This document shows, one piece after another, positions 25,932-34,578 of a stretch of DNA of 52,831 bases (position 1 is the first letter of the stretch; every line of letters starts with the position of its first letter). The notes under the pieces were generated by a model. It did not search any database, had not been told where the DNA came from, and was given only the letters and a program-made list of their open reading frames with translations. A program made the position numbers and the translations under genes. This stretch comes from Azospirillum endophyticum. GTDB taxonomy: Bacteria; Pseudomonadota; Alphaproteobacteria; Azospirillales; Azospirillaceae. The stretch spans positions 1-52,831 of the forward strand of contig NZ_JAENHM010000090.1 of the NCBI RefSeq assembly GCF_016595245.1, given 5' to 3'.

Positions 25932-26759
25932 TCATGGCAGTATTCCCTGTTCGACGAGGCTGTCGTAGATGGCCAGCGCTCCCGCTTCAGCTGTCGGGTT
26001 GACCAGCAGTTGGCCTTTTCCGCTCTTGCTCTCGGTCGCCGCCTTCAGCCGGTCCAGGGCCGAGCCGCCGCGTTTCACGCGCATCAGCTTGGGCTTTGGG
26101 CGCCATGGCCGATGCTCGCAGTCCGATAGGAAGAGATCGGCGGCCGCCTGGGCCGCCACCGGCTCGATGACGCCCCGCCGGGCGGGTCCGAAAGCGGACG
26201 GGCGCGCGGGCGGGGCGGACGGATGGATGGTCGCGACGAAGGGGCCGGTGACGATCAGCGCCCGTCGCTGTCCGCGCGGCAGCGCCTGGACGAGGTTCGC
26301 AGAGCCCGGCTTGGTGTCAGGCGCGTCGGCGGGGCCGATCCGCACCACATCCGGAACGACGGCGGCGTCGAGACCGCGGGCGATCAGATAGGGCAGCATG
26401 CCGCTGCCCTCGCCGTCCTCCGCCTGCCGGCCGGTCAGGATCAGCGACGGGGCGAGGCGGCGCAGATGGGCGACCAGCGGTTCGACCGGATCGCCTCCCT
26501 CCGGCAGGACCAGCAGAGTCAGTCGCTCCAGACCCATGCCGAGATAGGCCCGCAGCGCCTCGCCGTCGGCCACCGGTCCGGCATGGATCGCCGTCAGCCG
26601 CCGCGGGCGCAGCGCCAGCGCCATCTCCAGCGCCTGCGCGTCGGTGGCGGCGCGGCGGGCGCGGCCGGAGACCGGATGGCGGCCGATGGACAACAGGACG
26701 GCGACATCGAGCATGGCCCAGTCAATCATGGCTGCATCGGGCATGGCTGCATCAGGCAT
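25932..26759 (-). CDS. etfB: Electron transfer flavoprotein beta subunit (dimethylglycine pathway)
   Basis: This 275-aa protein is the beta subunit of an EtfAB pair that takes electrons from dimethylglycine demethylase. VAVLLSIGRHPVSGRARRAATD and LTGRQAEDGEGSGMLPYLIA are EtfB-like. The order dgcA-dgcB-etfA-etfB matches the Pseudomonas dgcAB-etfAB locus. The N-terminus carries a tandem MPDAA repeat giving in-frame ATGs at 26759, 26744 and 26729; the first has GGGAG upstream and overlaps the etfA stop by 8 bp, so it is used, but the third fits the family start. Confidence 0.85.
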   Translation of the reverse strand: MPDAAMPDAAMIDWAMLDVAVLLSIGRHPVSGRARRAATDAQALEMALALRPRRLTAIHAGPVADGEALRAYLGMGLERLTLLVLPEGGDPVEPLVAHLRRLAPSLILTGRQAEDGEGSGMLPYLIARGLDAAVVPDVVRIGPADAPDTKPGSANLVQALPRGQRRALIVTGPFVATIHPSAPPARPSAFGPARRGVIEPVAAQAAADLFLSDCEHRPWRPKPKLMRVKRGGSALDRLKAATESKSGKGQLLVNPTAEAGALAIYDSLVEQGILP

Positions 26760-28014
26760 GGCGGCGCTCCCGGATCAGCCGGATCAGGGCGGGCATGACG
26801 GCCTGGGCATCGGCGACGATGGACAGGTCGGCGCGCTTGATCATCTCGGCATGGAGGTCGGTGTTGACGGCGATCACATGGCGGACGCCGGTGATGCCCT
26901 GGAGATGCTGCGGCGCTCCGGCGATGCCGAAGGCGAGGTAGCAGCGCGCGCCGACCACCGTGCCCGACGCGCCGACCTGCCGGTCGCGCGGCAGATGGCC
27001 GGCGTCGCAGACCACGCGGCTGCCGGCACGGGTGGCGCCCAGCGCCTCGCCCAATTCGGCGAAGCTCCGCCAGTCGGTGACGCCGTTGCCGGCACTGAGG
27101 ATGAAGTCGGTTTCCGACAGCGACAGGGCGTCGGGATCGACGGCCAGCCGGCGGGCACCGCCCAGGCGGGGCAGGATCTCCTCCCCAGCCACCAGCGGGG
27201 TGGCGAGGTCGAGCGGCCGGGCCTCGTGCCGCACGCCGTCGAGCGGGGCGAAGGCGTCCGCCGCGACTGTCATCAGCGTGGTCGGGCGGTGCCCGGTCTC
27301 CCGCGAGCCGCCGGCCGACTGCCGGGTCGCGCGGTCGGGGCCGAGACCCTGCACGCCGGCGAACAGCCGCTCTCCCGCCGTGGCCGCGACCCGACGGGCG
27401 ACGTCGCCGCCGTCGGCACTGTCCGGGAACAGGACATGACGGGGCGACAGCGCCGTCATCAGTGCCAACGTGGCGGCGGCGCGCCGTTCCGGCACGTAAT
27501 CGTCGGCCCAGCCGTCGGGCAGGGCGACATGGCGGTCGGATCCGGCCTCGGCCAGCGCCTCGCCCGAGCCGGTCGAGACGGTCACCACCGCCCCGCCCCC
27601 GTTACCGCTGCCGCCCCCATCGCTGCCGCCATCGGCCAGCAATCGGGCGGCAGCGATCACCTGACGGTCGTGCTCGCTCACTTCCCCCCCGGGACGGTCG
27701 AGCATCGCAAGGACCAGATAGGCCGGCTCGGCAATCACCTGCAGCGGAATGGCGGGGACCGCGGCGACGAAGACGCCCGCCGCAGACGGGGTGCCGGCGG
27801 ACGCGGTGTCGCGGGTCCAGTCGTAGCGCGGGCGCGGCTGACGCTGGACCAGGGCGGCCTCGTGAACGGCGCGGGGGTCGCGGCGACGCTCGTTGACCAC
27901 CGCATTCGCGGCCGGCTGGCGCAGCAGGCGTGGACGGGAACCGGCCAGGACGGTGCGGGCGGCACGCTCGGCCCGGGGATCGACACGGCGGCGGGTGGTT
28001 GGGGGCTGGCTCAT
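26752..28014 (-). CDS. etfA: Electron transfer flavoprotein alpha subunit (dimethylglycine pathway)
   Basis: This 420-aa protein is the FAD-binding partner of EtfB. The C-terminal domain has GATRAGSRVVCDAGHLPRD, RQVGASGTVVGARCYLAFG, IAGAPQHLQGITGVRHVIAV and NTDLHAEMIKRADLSIVAD, as in canonical EtfA. An arginine-rich N-terminal extension of about 80 residues and a Gly/Ser-rich linker near residue 125-140 are unusual. The ATG at 28014 overlaps the dgcB stop by 4 bp (ATGA). Electrons probably go on to the quinone pool via DgcB or an ETF:quinone oxidoreductase. Confidence 0.87.
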   Translation of the reverse strand: MSQPPTTRRRVDPRAERAARTVLAGSRPRLLRQPAANAVVNERRRDPRAVHEAALVQRQPRPRYDWTRDTASAGTPSAAGVFVAAVPAIPLQVIAEPAYLVLAMLDRPGGEVSEHDRQVIAAARLLADGGSDGGGSGNGGGAVVTVSTGSGEALAEAGSDRHVALPDGWADDYVPERRAAATLALMTALSPRHVLFPDSADGGDVARRVAATAGERLFAGVQGLGPDRATRQSAGGSRETGHRPTTLMTVAADAFAPLDGVRHEARPLDLATPLVAGEEILPRLGGARRLAVDPDALSLSETDFILSAGNGVTDWRSFAELGEALGATRAGSRVVCDAGHLPRDRQVGASGTVVGARCYLAFGIAGAPQHLQGITGVRHVIAVNTDLHAEMIKRADLSIVADAQAVMPALIRLIRERRHA

Positions 28015-29936
28015 CGGGCGGTCTCCGTCGCGGCGAGCACCAGTTCGGCGATCTCCGCCACCTCCGGCCGGGGGCCGACCACGCCCTCCAGCATCACGAC
28101 GCAGTTGGGGCAGGCGACGGCGACCATCGCGGCGCCGGTCTCGCGGGCATGCTCCATGCGGACGTCGGGGATGCGGCGCTCGCCCGCCACGTCGGTCAGC
28201 GGGGCGCCGCCGCCGCCGCCGCAGCAGCTCGACCGCAGGCCGGAGCGCAGCATTTCCCGGCGCTCCACCCCGATGGCGTCGAGCAGGGCGCGCGGCGCCT
28301 CGATCTCGCCATTGTAGCGGCCGAGATAGCAGGGGTCGTGGAAGGTGACGCTGCGTCCGACCGGCTTGGTCACCGTCAGCGCGCCGCTGCCGACCAGCTC
28401 CAGCAGCAGGGCGGTATGGTGGACGACGGTCCAGCGGCCGCCGAAAGCCGGATATTCGTTGCGCAGCGTGTGCAGGGCGTGCGGGTCGGCGGTGACGATG
28501 CGGGTGAAGCGCCGGGCGTTCAGCGCCGCCACGTTGCGGACCGCCAGCGACTGGAAGGCCGCCTCGTCGCCCAGCCGGCGGGCCACGTCGCCGCAATCCA
28601 GCTCCTCGTCGCCCAGCACGGCGAAGTCGACCCCGGCACGGCGCAGCAGCTGAACGAGCGCCCGCAAGGAGCGCTGGACCCGCAGGTCGAAGGCGCCGTC
28701 GCCGACCCACAGCAGGGTATCGCAGGACCCGCCGGCCGGCAGCCGGGGCAGCGACAGGTCGGCCGCCCAGTCCCAGCGCCGGGCGAGCGCGCGTCCGCCG
28801 GGAGTGTCGGTGGCGCGCAGCTCCTCCAGCATGACGGCGGCCTTGGCCGGAGTGGCGCCGAGTTCCAGCGTCTGGAAGCGGCGCAGGTCGACGACGGCGT
28901 CGACATGCTCGATCATCATCGGGCATTCCTGCACGCAGGCGCGGCAGGTGGTGCAGGACCACAGCGTGTCGGGATGGATCATCGCATCATGGCCGACCAG
29001 CGGCAGCGCCGCCCCGCCATGGGCCTTGCCGATTCCCCGGCCGGGGTGGGGGTTGCCGGCATAGGCGGCGTCGCTGGCCTGACCGTCCATGGCGACGACC
29101 AGATCCTGCACCAGCTTCTTCGGGTTCAGCGGCAGGCCGGCGGCATAGGCCGGGCAGACGGTTTCGCAGCGCCCGCATTGGACGCAGGCGTCGAAGCCGA
29201 GCAGCCGGTTCCAGGCGAAATCGACGGGACGCTCCACCCCCAGCGCGCCCGGCTCCCCGATGCCGGCATCGCCCTGCGGAGCGAGTGGCAGCGGCTTCAA
29301 CCCGGTATCGCGGCCCGCGCCGTCGTGGAAGCGGGCCGGACGCGGATGGAAGGCGAGGTGCAGCGCCCCGTGTACGGCGTGCTTCAGCGGTCCTTTCCAC
29401 ACCCCCCACACCAGATCGGCCAACGCCACGCCGGCAATCGCGACCAGCACCAGGGCCAGCGTCTCCGGCATCACCCCGCCCATAGCTTGGTCGAGCGCCA
29501 CCACCAGCAGGCAGCCGGAAAATCCCAGGAGCGACAGCGGAAGGCGGGCGAAGCGGCCCTGCGACAGCTCGCGCGGGCGGACCACCCGGCGCCGGTGCCG
29601 GACCATCAGGGCGCCGGCCAGCATCGCCGCGAGAACCACCGCCAGCAGCAGCCAGACGATACGCCACCCGGCGATGCCGGCACCCATCGCCACCAGCAGC
29701 GCGAGCGATGCGAGGAAGCCGCCGGCGACCAGCGCATGGAAGCGGGCGTTGAACGGGGTCCGTCCCACCACATGGTGGACATCCACCAGATAGCGGCCGG
29801 GCAGGGCGCGCAGCCCGGCGACCACATCGACCGCCGCCGGACGGCCGGCCAGCCAACGCCGCGACTGCCAGACGGCCAGCGCCGCGCCGATGGCGAGGAC
29901 GGCAAGGACGACGGTGGTGAGAGCGGTGGCGATCAC
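28011..29936 (-). CDS. dgcB: Membrane iron-sulfur protein of the dimethylglycine demethylase system
   Basis: This 641-aa protein has a membrane N-terminus (several hydrophobic segments in the first 200 residues), two [4Fe-4S] ferredoxin motifs (CVQCGRCETVCP and CTTCRACVQECP) and two C-terminal CCG-type domains (DPCYLGRYNGE and SCCGGGGGAP) as in heterodisulfide-reductase-like HdrD proteins. It matches DgcB, needed with DgcA for growth on dimethylglycine, and likely passes electrons to quinone. Start GTG at 29936 with AGGAG 9 nt upstream is used; the longer frame runs into dgcA. Confidence 0.88.
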   Translation of the reverse strand: MIATALTTVVLAVLAIGAALAVWQSRRWLAGRPAAVDVVAGLRALPGRYLVDVHHVVGRTPFNARFHALVAGGFLASLALLVAMGAGIAGWRIVWLLLAVVLAAMLAGALMVRHRRRVVRPRELSQGRFARLPLSLLGFSGCLLVVALDQAMGGVMPETLALVLVAIAGVALADLVWGVWKGPLKHAVHGALHLAFHPRPARFHDGAGRDTGLKPLPLAPQGDAGIGEPGALGVERPVDFAWNRLLGFDACVQCGRCETVCPAYAAGLPLNPKKLVQDLVVAMDGQASDAAYAGNPHPGRGIGKAHGGAALPLVGHDAMIHPDTLWSCTTCRACVQECPMMIEHVDAVVDLRRFQTLELGATPAKAAVMLEELRATDTPGGRALARRWDWAADLSLPRLPAGGSCDTLLWVGDGAFDLRVQRSLRALVQLLRRAGVDFAVLGDEELDCGDVARRLGDEAAFQSLAVRNVAALNARRFTRIVTADPHALHTLRNEYPAFGGRWTVVHHTALLLELVGSGALTVTKPVGRSVTFHDPCYLGRYNGEIEAPRALLDAIGVERREMLRSGLRSSCCGGGGGAPLTDVAGERRIPDVRMEHARETGAAMVAVACPNCVVMLEGVVGPRPEVAEIAELVLAATETAR

Positions 29937-29973
29937 GTCGGACGGCTCCTGTCGCTTGGCGGGGGTGTAGGCG

Positions 29974-32019
29974 TCAGATGTCCTTGCAGAGACGCGCCGC
30001 GTCGTAGATCGCGGCATGGATGTTACGCCCGGCCACCGCGTCGCCGATGCGATGCAGCGTGTAGCCGCCATGGCCGTTGGCCTGGACCGGCTGCGGCCGG
30101 CCGGCGATCAGGCTGTCCAGATCGGTTTCGCCGCGGTTCAGCGAGTGGTCCTTCAGGTCGAAATAGAGGGCGTCGTTGGGCAGGGTGCCCAGTTCCACCA
30201 CGATCTGGTCGACCAGCCGCTCCTCCTCCTCGTGGGTGTATTCGTTGCGCAGGACGGCGACGCGACGGTTGCCCTCCCGGTAGATCTCCACGAGCTGATG
30301 GTTGGTGGTCATCACCACGTTCAGCTTGTACAGCTCGCGCAGGTGGATCGGCTGGTTGGTGGTGCCGACCTCCTCGGCGACCATGCGGTCGGGGGTGGCG
30401 ATCTCCACCAGCGCGCCGCGCTTGGCCATGAACTCCGCGCAGGACGCGCCGTGATGCTGGCCGGTGCCGTCATACATCAGCACCGTTCCCGTCGGCTCCA
30501 CCGCCCCGGTCAGGACGTCCCAGCTCGACACCGCCAGATCGGCGCCCTTGAAGTCGCCGCGGTTGGGACGGCCGCCGGTGGCGAGGATCACCACGTCCGG
30601 GTTCTCGGCCTCGACGGTCGAGCGGTCGGCCTCCACGCCCAGGCGCACATCGACGCCCAGCTTGGCGGTCTGCTGCGACAGCCAGCGGGTGATGCCGCTC
30701 ATCGCCTCGCGCCAAGTCGCCTTCGCCGCGATACCGATCTGGCCGCCCGGGGCGGCGTTGCGTTCGAGCAGCACGACCGAATGGCCGCGTTCGGCGCAGA
30801 CGCGGGCGGCTTCCAGCCCGCCGGGTCCGCCGCCCACCACGACCACGCGGCGCTTGCGCTCCGCCTTCGGGATCACGTGCGGCATCGTGCGCTCGCGGCC
30901 CGTCGCGGCGTTCTGGATGCACAGCGCGTCGCCGCCGACATAGATGCGGTCGATGCAGTAGCCGGCACCGACGCACTGCCGGACGTCGTCCAGTCGCCCC
31001 TCCATCAGCTTGCGCACCAGATGCGGGTCGGCGATGTGGGCGCGGGTCATGGCGACCATGTCGACATGGCCCTCCTCCACCGCGCGGGCGGCGGTGGCGA
31101 GGTCGGTCACGCGCTGGGCATGGAAGACCGGAATGCCGGCCTCGCGCTTGATGCCGCTGGCCAGATGCAGGAAGGGGGCGACCGGGAAGGACATGTTGGG
31201 CAGCGAGATGGCATGCGCCAGATGATCGCGCGCCTGCCCGCCCAGAACGTTGACGAAATCGATCAGCCCGCGTTCGGCATAGCTGCGGGCGATGGCGATG
31301 CAGTCCTCGTGGCTGAGGCCGTCGTCGATCAGCTCGTCGCCCGACATGCGCATGCCGATGACGTAATCGTCGCCGACCTCGGCGCGGATCGCCTCGAACA
31401 CCTCGATGCCGAAGCGCATGCGGTTTTCCAGGCTGCCGCCGTACTTGTCGGTGCGCCGGTTGACCGAGGGGCTCCAGAACTGGTCGATCAGGTGGCCGTG
31501 GGCGGCCGACAGCTCGAAGCCGTCGAGGCCGCCTTCCTTGCAGCGGCGGGCGGCGGCGGCATAGCCGGCGATGATCCGCTTGAAATCGAAATCCTCCATC
31601 TCCTTCGGCGTGTTGCGGCTCGCCGGTTCGCGGGCTGCCGAGGCGGAGACGGTGGGAAGCCAGTTCTCGGTGTCCCAGCGGGTGCGCCGGCCCATGTGGG
31701 TCAGCTGGATCATCAGCGCCGCGCCATGCCGGTGCACCCGATCGGAGAACTCGCGGAAGAAGGGGATGACGCTGTCGTCGGCGACGGAAATCTGGCTCCA
31801 CGGCGCCGCCGGGCTGTCCACCGCGACGGAGGAGGAGCCACCGAACATCGTCAGGCCGATGCCGCCCCTCGCCTTTTCCTCGTGGTAGAGCTGGTAGCGT
31901 TCCTTCGGCTTGCCTTCGGACCCGTAGCCTGGCGCGTGGCTCGTGCTCATCACGCGGTTACGGATCGTCAGATGCTTGATCTGCAGAGGCTTCAGCAGGG
32001 CTTCGGCGGGTGAGGACAT
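29974..32019 (-). CDS. dgcA: Dimethylglycine demethylase subunit, NADH:flavin oxidoreductase family
   Basis: This 681-aa protein has an N-terminal Old-Yellow-Enzyme-type TIM barrel (LKPLQIKHLTIRNRVMSTSH, ELSAAHGHLIDQFWSPSVN), a cysteine cluster near residue 350 (CVGAGYC and ALCIQN) and a C-terminal NAD(P)/FAD domain (RRVVVVGGGPGGLEAARV). It matches DgcA, which demethylates dimethylglycine to sarcosine with release of formaldehyde; stachydrine demethylase StcD is a close alternative. The neighbours dgcB-etfAB and gbcAB favour dimethylglycine. ATG at 32019 is chosen over a TTG 33 bp upstream. First gene of an eight-gene minus-strand run. Confidence 0.87.
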   Translation of the reverse strand: MSSPAEALLKPLQIKHLTIRNRVMSTSHAPGYGSEGKPKERYQLYHEEKARGGIGLTMFGGSSSVAVDSPAAPWSQISVADDSVIPFFREFSDRVHRHGAALMIQLTHMGRRTRWDTENWLPTVSASAAREPASRNTPKEMEDFDFKRIIAGYAAAARRCKEGGLDGFELSAAHGHLIDQFWSPSVNRRTDKYGGSLENRMRFGIEVFEAIRAEVGDDYVIGMRMSGDELIDDGLSHEDCIAIARSYAERGLIDFVNVLGGQARDHLAHAISLPNMSFPVAPFLHLASGIKREAGIPVFHAQRVTDLATAARAVEEGHVDMVAMTRAHIADPHLVRKLMEGRLDDVRQCVGAGYCIDRIYVGGDALCIQNAATGRERTMPHVIPKAERKRRVVVVGGGPGGLEAARVCAERGHSVVLLERNAAPGGQIGIAAKATWREAMSGITRWLSQQTAKLGVDVRLGVEADRSTVEAENPDVVILATGGRPNRGDFKGADLAVSSWDVLTGAVEPTGTVLMYDGTGQHHGASCAEFMAKRGALVEIATPDRMVAEEVGTTNQPIHLRELYKLNVVMTTNHQLVEIYREGNRRVAVLRNEYTHEEEERLVDQIVVELGTLPNDALYFDLKDHSLNRGETDLDSLIAGRPQPVQANGHGGYTLHRIGDAVAGRNIHAAIYDAARLCKDI

Positions 32020-32088
32020 GGCAGGAACGATCCCCAGTATTGAGCCTGCCAAGTATTCAGCGCCGGCGTCCCTGTCGCGTTGCCCCCC

Positions 32089-32115
32089 GCGACCGGGAAT
32101 TACCTTTTTGCGACA
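32089..32115 (-). promoter_or_regulatory. Putative GbdR/ArgR-type operator upstream of dgcA
   Basis: Read towards dgcA, TGTCGC (32115-32110) is followed by 8 nt, AA, 5 nt and GGTCGC (32094-32089). The half-sites are 21 bp apart, two helical turns, and the layout matches the TGTCGC-N8-AA-N5 half-site I recall for Pseudomonas ArgR, a regulator of the same architecture. It ends 70 bp before the dgcA start. Confidence 0.6.
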
Positions 32116-32189
32116 GCGGCCGAACGACCCGATGCGGCCCTGTCAAATATCTGAATCCTTGGGGTAAATTGGAGTGATGCGCTACCCCT

Positions 32190-33344
32190 TCAGTCTATCC
32201 GTGCGACGTCCCGGGCCGTCGGCGCCGGATCCTCGAACAGGCGGCGGTCGGGCAGGAGGGAATCGCCGTTCGTGCGCCGGAACGCGTCGAGCGGCGAGAC
32301 GTGCGGATCGGCCTCCACATCCGGCCCGGCGGTGCGGCGCACCTCCGACGGCGAAACGGCGAACAATTCGCGGAACTGGCGGGAGAAATGCGCGCAGTCG
32401 GCGAAGCCGGCCTCGTTCGCGATGGCGGTGACGGAACGCTTGGTGTTTCGCAGCAGCCAATGGCCATAGCGCAGGCGCAAGCTGCGGTAATAGGTGGCCG
32501 GGCTGGTGCCCACGGCCAGCCGGAACAGCCGTTCGAACTGCCGGGTGCTGACGTTCAGCCGGCGGACGATCTCCTCCACTGAAAGCGGGTCGCTGATGTG
32601 CTGCTCCATCAGCAGCAGGGCACGGCGGACGCGGTCGTTGGTGATCTCCACCATCGTCGGCGGCTGCGGTTGCGATTGGCTGGCGGGACGGGCCTTGTCG
32701 ATCAGCAGGATGTGCATGGTTTTCTGGGCGGTGGCGCGGCCGAGATGGCGCTCGATCAGGAAGGCGGCCAGATCGGCCACCCCGGCACCGCCCGAACAGG
32801 TGATGCGGTCGCGGTCGACCACGTAGAGTTGGTCGGCCACCGGCACCAGATCGGGAAATTCCTCGATGAAATCGCGGTGATGGTACCAGCTGACGCAGCA
32901 ACGCCTGTTCTTCATCAGGCCGATGCGGCTCAGCACGAAGCTGCCGGTGCACACGCCGACCAGGGTCACGCCATAGGAGGCCGCGGCGCGCAGATACGCC
33001 AGCGCCTCGTCGTCCAGCTGGGGGCCGGCATGCAGCAGCCCGCCCACCACGACCACATAGTCGAAGCGGCGGGGATCGGTCAGCGGTTCCCAGCGGGCGA
33101 CGCCGATGCCGCAGCTGGACATCACCAGCTCGGCCCGCGACCCCATGATGGTCCAGCGGCAGCGGATCTGCCTTGATCGGTCACCCTCGTCGGCCGCCAG
33201 CCGCAGGGCGTCGATGAAGGGGGCGAGCGCGGTCAGGGTGAAATTGTTGGTCAGGATGAACCCGACCGACAACAATGCGCGTTCCTCCTGCCGGGGGGCG
33301 GGACCGCTACCGCCGAACCGGCGATATTCCACTGTCTTCCCCAC
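32190..33344 (-). CDS. GlxA-family AraC-type transcriptional regulator
   Basis: This 384-aa regulator has a DJ-1/PfpI-like N-terminal domain (SVGFILTNNFTLTALAPFID, TLVGVCTGSFVLSRIGLM) and an AraC DNA-binding domain (SVEEIVRRLNVSTRQFERLF and IANEAGFADCAHFSRQFRELF). It sits between gbcB and dgcA, in the same direction as both, and is a close sibling of the regulator at 43.2 kb. Start GTG at 33344 has GGAGG upstream. A ligand such as betaine, dimethylglycine or a related amine is inferred from location. A C-terminal tail of about 50 residues follows the HTH. Confidence 0.85.
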   Translation of the reverse strand: MGKTVEYRRFGGSGPAPRQEERALLSVGFILTNNFTLTALAPFIDALRLAADEGDRSRQIRCRWTIMGSRAELVMSSCGIGVARWEPLTDPRRFDYVVVVGGLLHAGPQLDDEALAYLRAAASYGVTLVGVCTGSFVLSRIGLMKNRRCCVSWYHHRDFIEEFPDLVPVADQLYVVDRDRITCSGGAGVADLAAFLIERHLGRATAQKTMHILLIDKARPASQSQPQPPTMVEITNDRVRRALLLMEQHISDPLSVEEIVRRLNVSTRQFERLFRLAVGTSPATYYRSLRLRYGHWLLRNTKRSVTAIANEAGFADCAHFSRQFRELFAVSPSEVRRTAGPDVEADPHVSPLDAFRRTNGDSLLPDRRLFEDPAPTARDVARID

Positions 33345-33437
33345 CAGGACATCCTCCCAGTCTGACGGCGCTGTTCCGCCCTTCGGAATGCTAGCGTCAG
33401 CGGCTTGCCCCCGGAAGACAATTCATTGACGATGCTT

Positions 33438-34541
33438 CTAACGCTCTATCACCAGATCGCTGGTCGGGCGGCTGCAGCACAGCAGGATCAATCCCTGGTC
33501 GATTTCGCGTTTGCGGATGCCGCCGGTATGATTCATCTCCACCGTGCCGGAGATCAACTTTGACTTGCAGGTTCCACACAGCCCGCGCGAGCAGGAGGTC
33601 GGAACCCGGATGTCGGCGGCCGATGCCGCATCCGCCAGGGCCATATCCGGCGGACAGGTGAAGATCTTGCCGGTCTTGGCGAATTCGATGCGGAACCCGG
33701 CCGAAGGCGTCACCTCCTGGGCCGATGCGGCCTCGACCGGCGGTTCCCCCGCGGCAAGTTCGGCCGACAGTTCCTCGAAGTTGAAGCTTTCCTGATGGTA
33801 GCGGCCCATATCGAAGCCGCCCTCCTCCAGGAAGGCGCGCACGGCCTTCATGAACGGGCCTGGACCGCAGACATAGACCTCCCGCTCCATGAAGTCCGGG
33901 GCGATCAGGCCCAGCATCGGCAGCGACAGCCGGCCGGTGAAGCCGGCCCAATGGGCTTCGCTTCCGACGCCCTCGCAGACATGGGCGACACGCAGGCGGC
34001 GCCCGGGACCGGTCAGCGCGTCCAGTTCGCGACGGAAGACGATGTCGGCCGGCGTCCGGGCGGCGTGGACGAAGACGACGTCGTGGTCCTCGCCCAGATC
34101 GTCGAAGGTCCGGGTCATCGACATCAGGGGCGTGATGCCGCTGCCGCCGGACAGGAACAGGAACTTGCGCGGAGCCTCGGAGCCTCCGGGAGTGAACTCG
34201 CCGAGCGGGCCGACGGCGCGGACCGTGTCACCCGGCTTCAGGGTGTCGTGCAGCCAGTTCGACACCGGGCCGCCGGGCACGCGCTTGACGGTGATCGACA
34301 GCCGGTGCGGCCGCGCGGCGGAGGAGGAGACGGTGTAGCTGCGATGGATGGTTTCGCCGCCGATCGGCAGTTCCAGCGTGATGAACTGACCCGGCTTGAA
34401 CCGGAACAGGCAGGGGTGCCGCGCCGAGAAGACGAAGGTCTTCACGTCGTGCGTTTCGTCCCGCACCGCCCGGCACACCAGCGTGTCGTCGGTTTCGGGA
34501 TCCCAGTCCCGGACCGCCGGCGGAGCCGCATCCTGCTGCAT
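33438..34541 (-). CDS. gbcB: Glycine betaine monooxygenase reductase subunit
   Basis: This 367-aa reductase has an FMN/FAD- and NAD-binding part (FKPGQFITLELP, RSYTVSSSAARP, FLFLSGGSGITPLMSM, YVCGPGPFMKAVRAFL) and a C-terminal plant-type [2Fe-2S] domain (SCSRGLCGTCKSKL, then LCCSRP). It supplies electrons from NAD(P)H to the GbcA oxygenase. Two in-frame ATGs lie 6 bp apart (34547 and 34541); AGGGAGG is optimally spaced for 34541. It follows gbcA by 37 bp. Confidence 0.9.
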   Translation of the reverse strand: MQQDAAPPAVRDWDPETDDTLVCRAVRDETHDVKTFVFSARHPCLFRFKPGQFITLELPIGGETIHRSYTVSSSAARPHRLSITVKRVPGGPVSNWLHDTLKPGDTVRAVGPLGEFTPGGSEAPRKFLFLSGGSGITPLMSMTRTFDDLGEDHDVVFVHAARTPADIVFRRELDALTGPGRRLRVAHVCEGVGSEAHWAGFTGRLSLPMLGLIAPDFMEREVYVCGPGPFMKAVRAFLEEGGFDMGRYHQESFNFEELSAELAAGEPPVEAASAQEVTPSAGFRIEFAKTGKIFTCPPDMALADAASAADIRVPTSCSRGLCGTCKSKLISGTVEMNHTGGIRKREIDQGLILLCCSRPTSDLVIER

Positions 34542-34578
34542 CGTCATCCCTCCCTGAACCGAAAACCCTTGCATCGCG

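Noticed and set aside
30016..32013. 665-codon frame on the plus strand
   Set aside because: Antisense to dgcA, no recognisable motifs.
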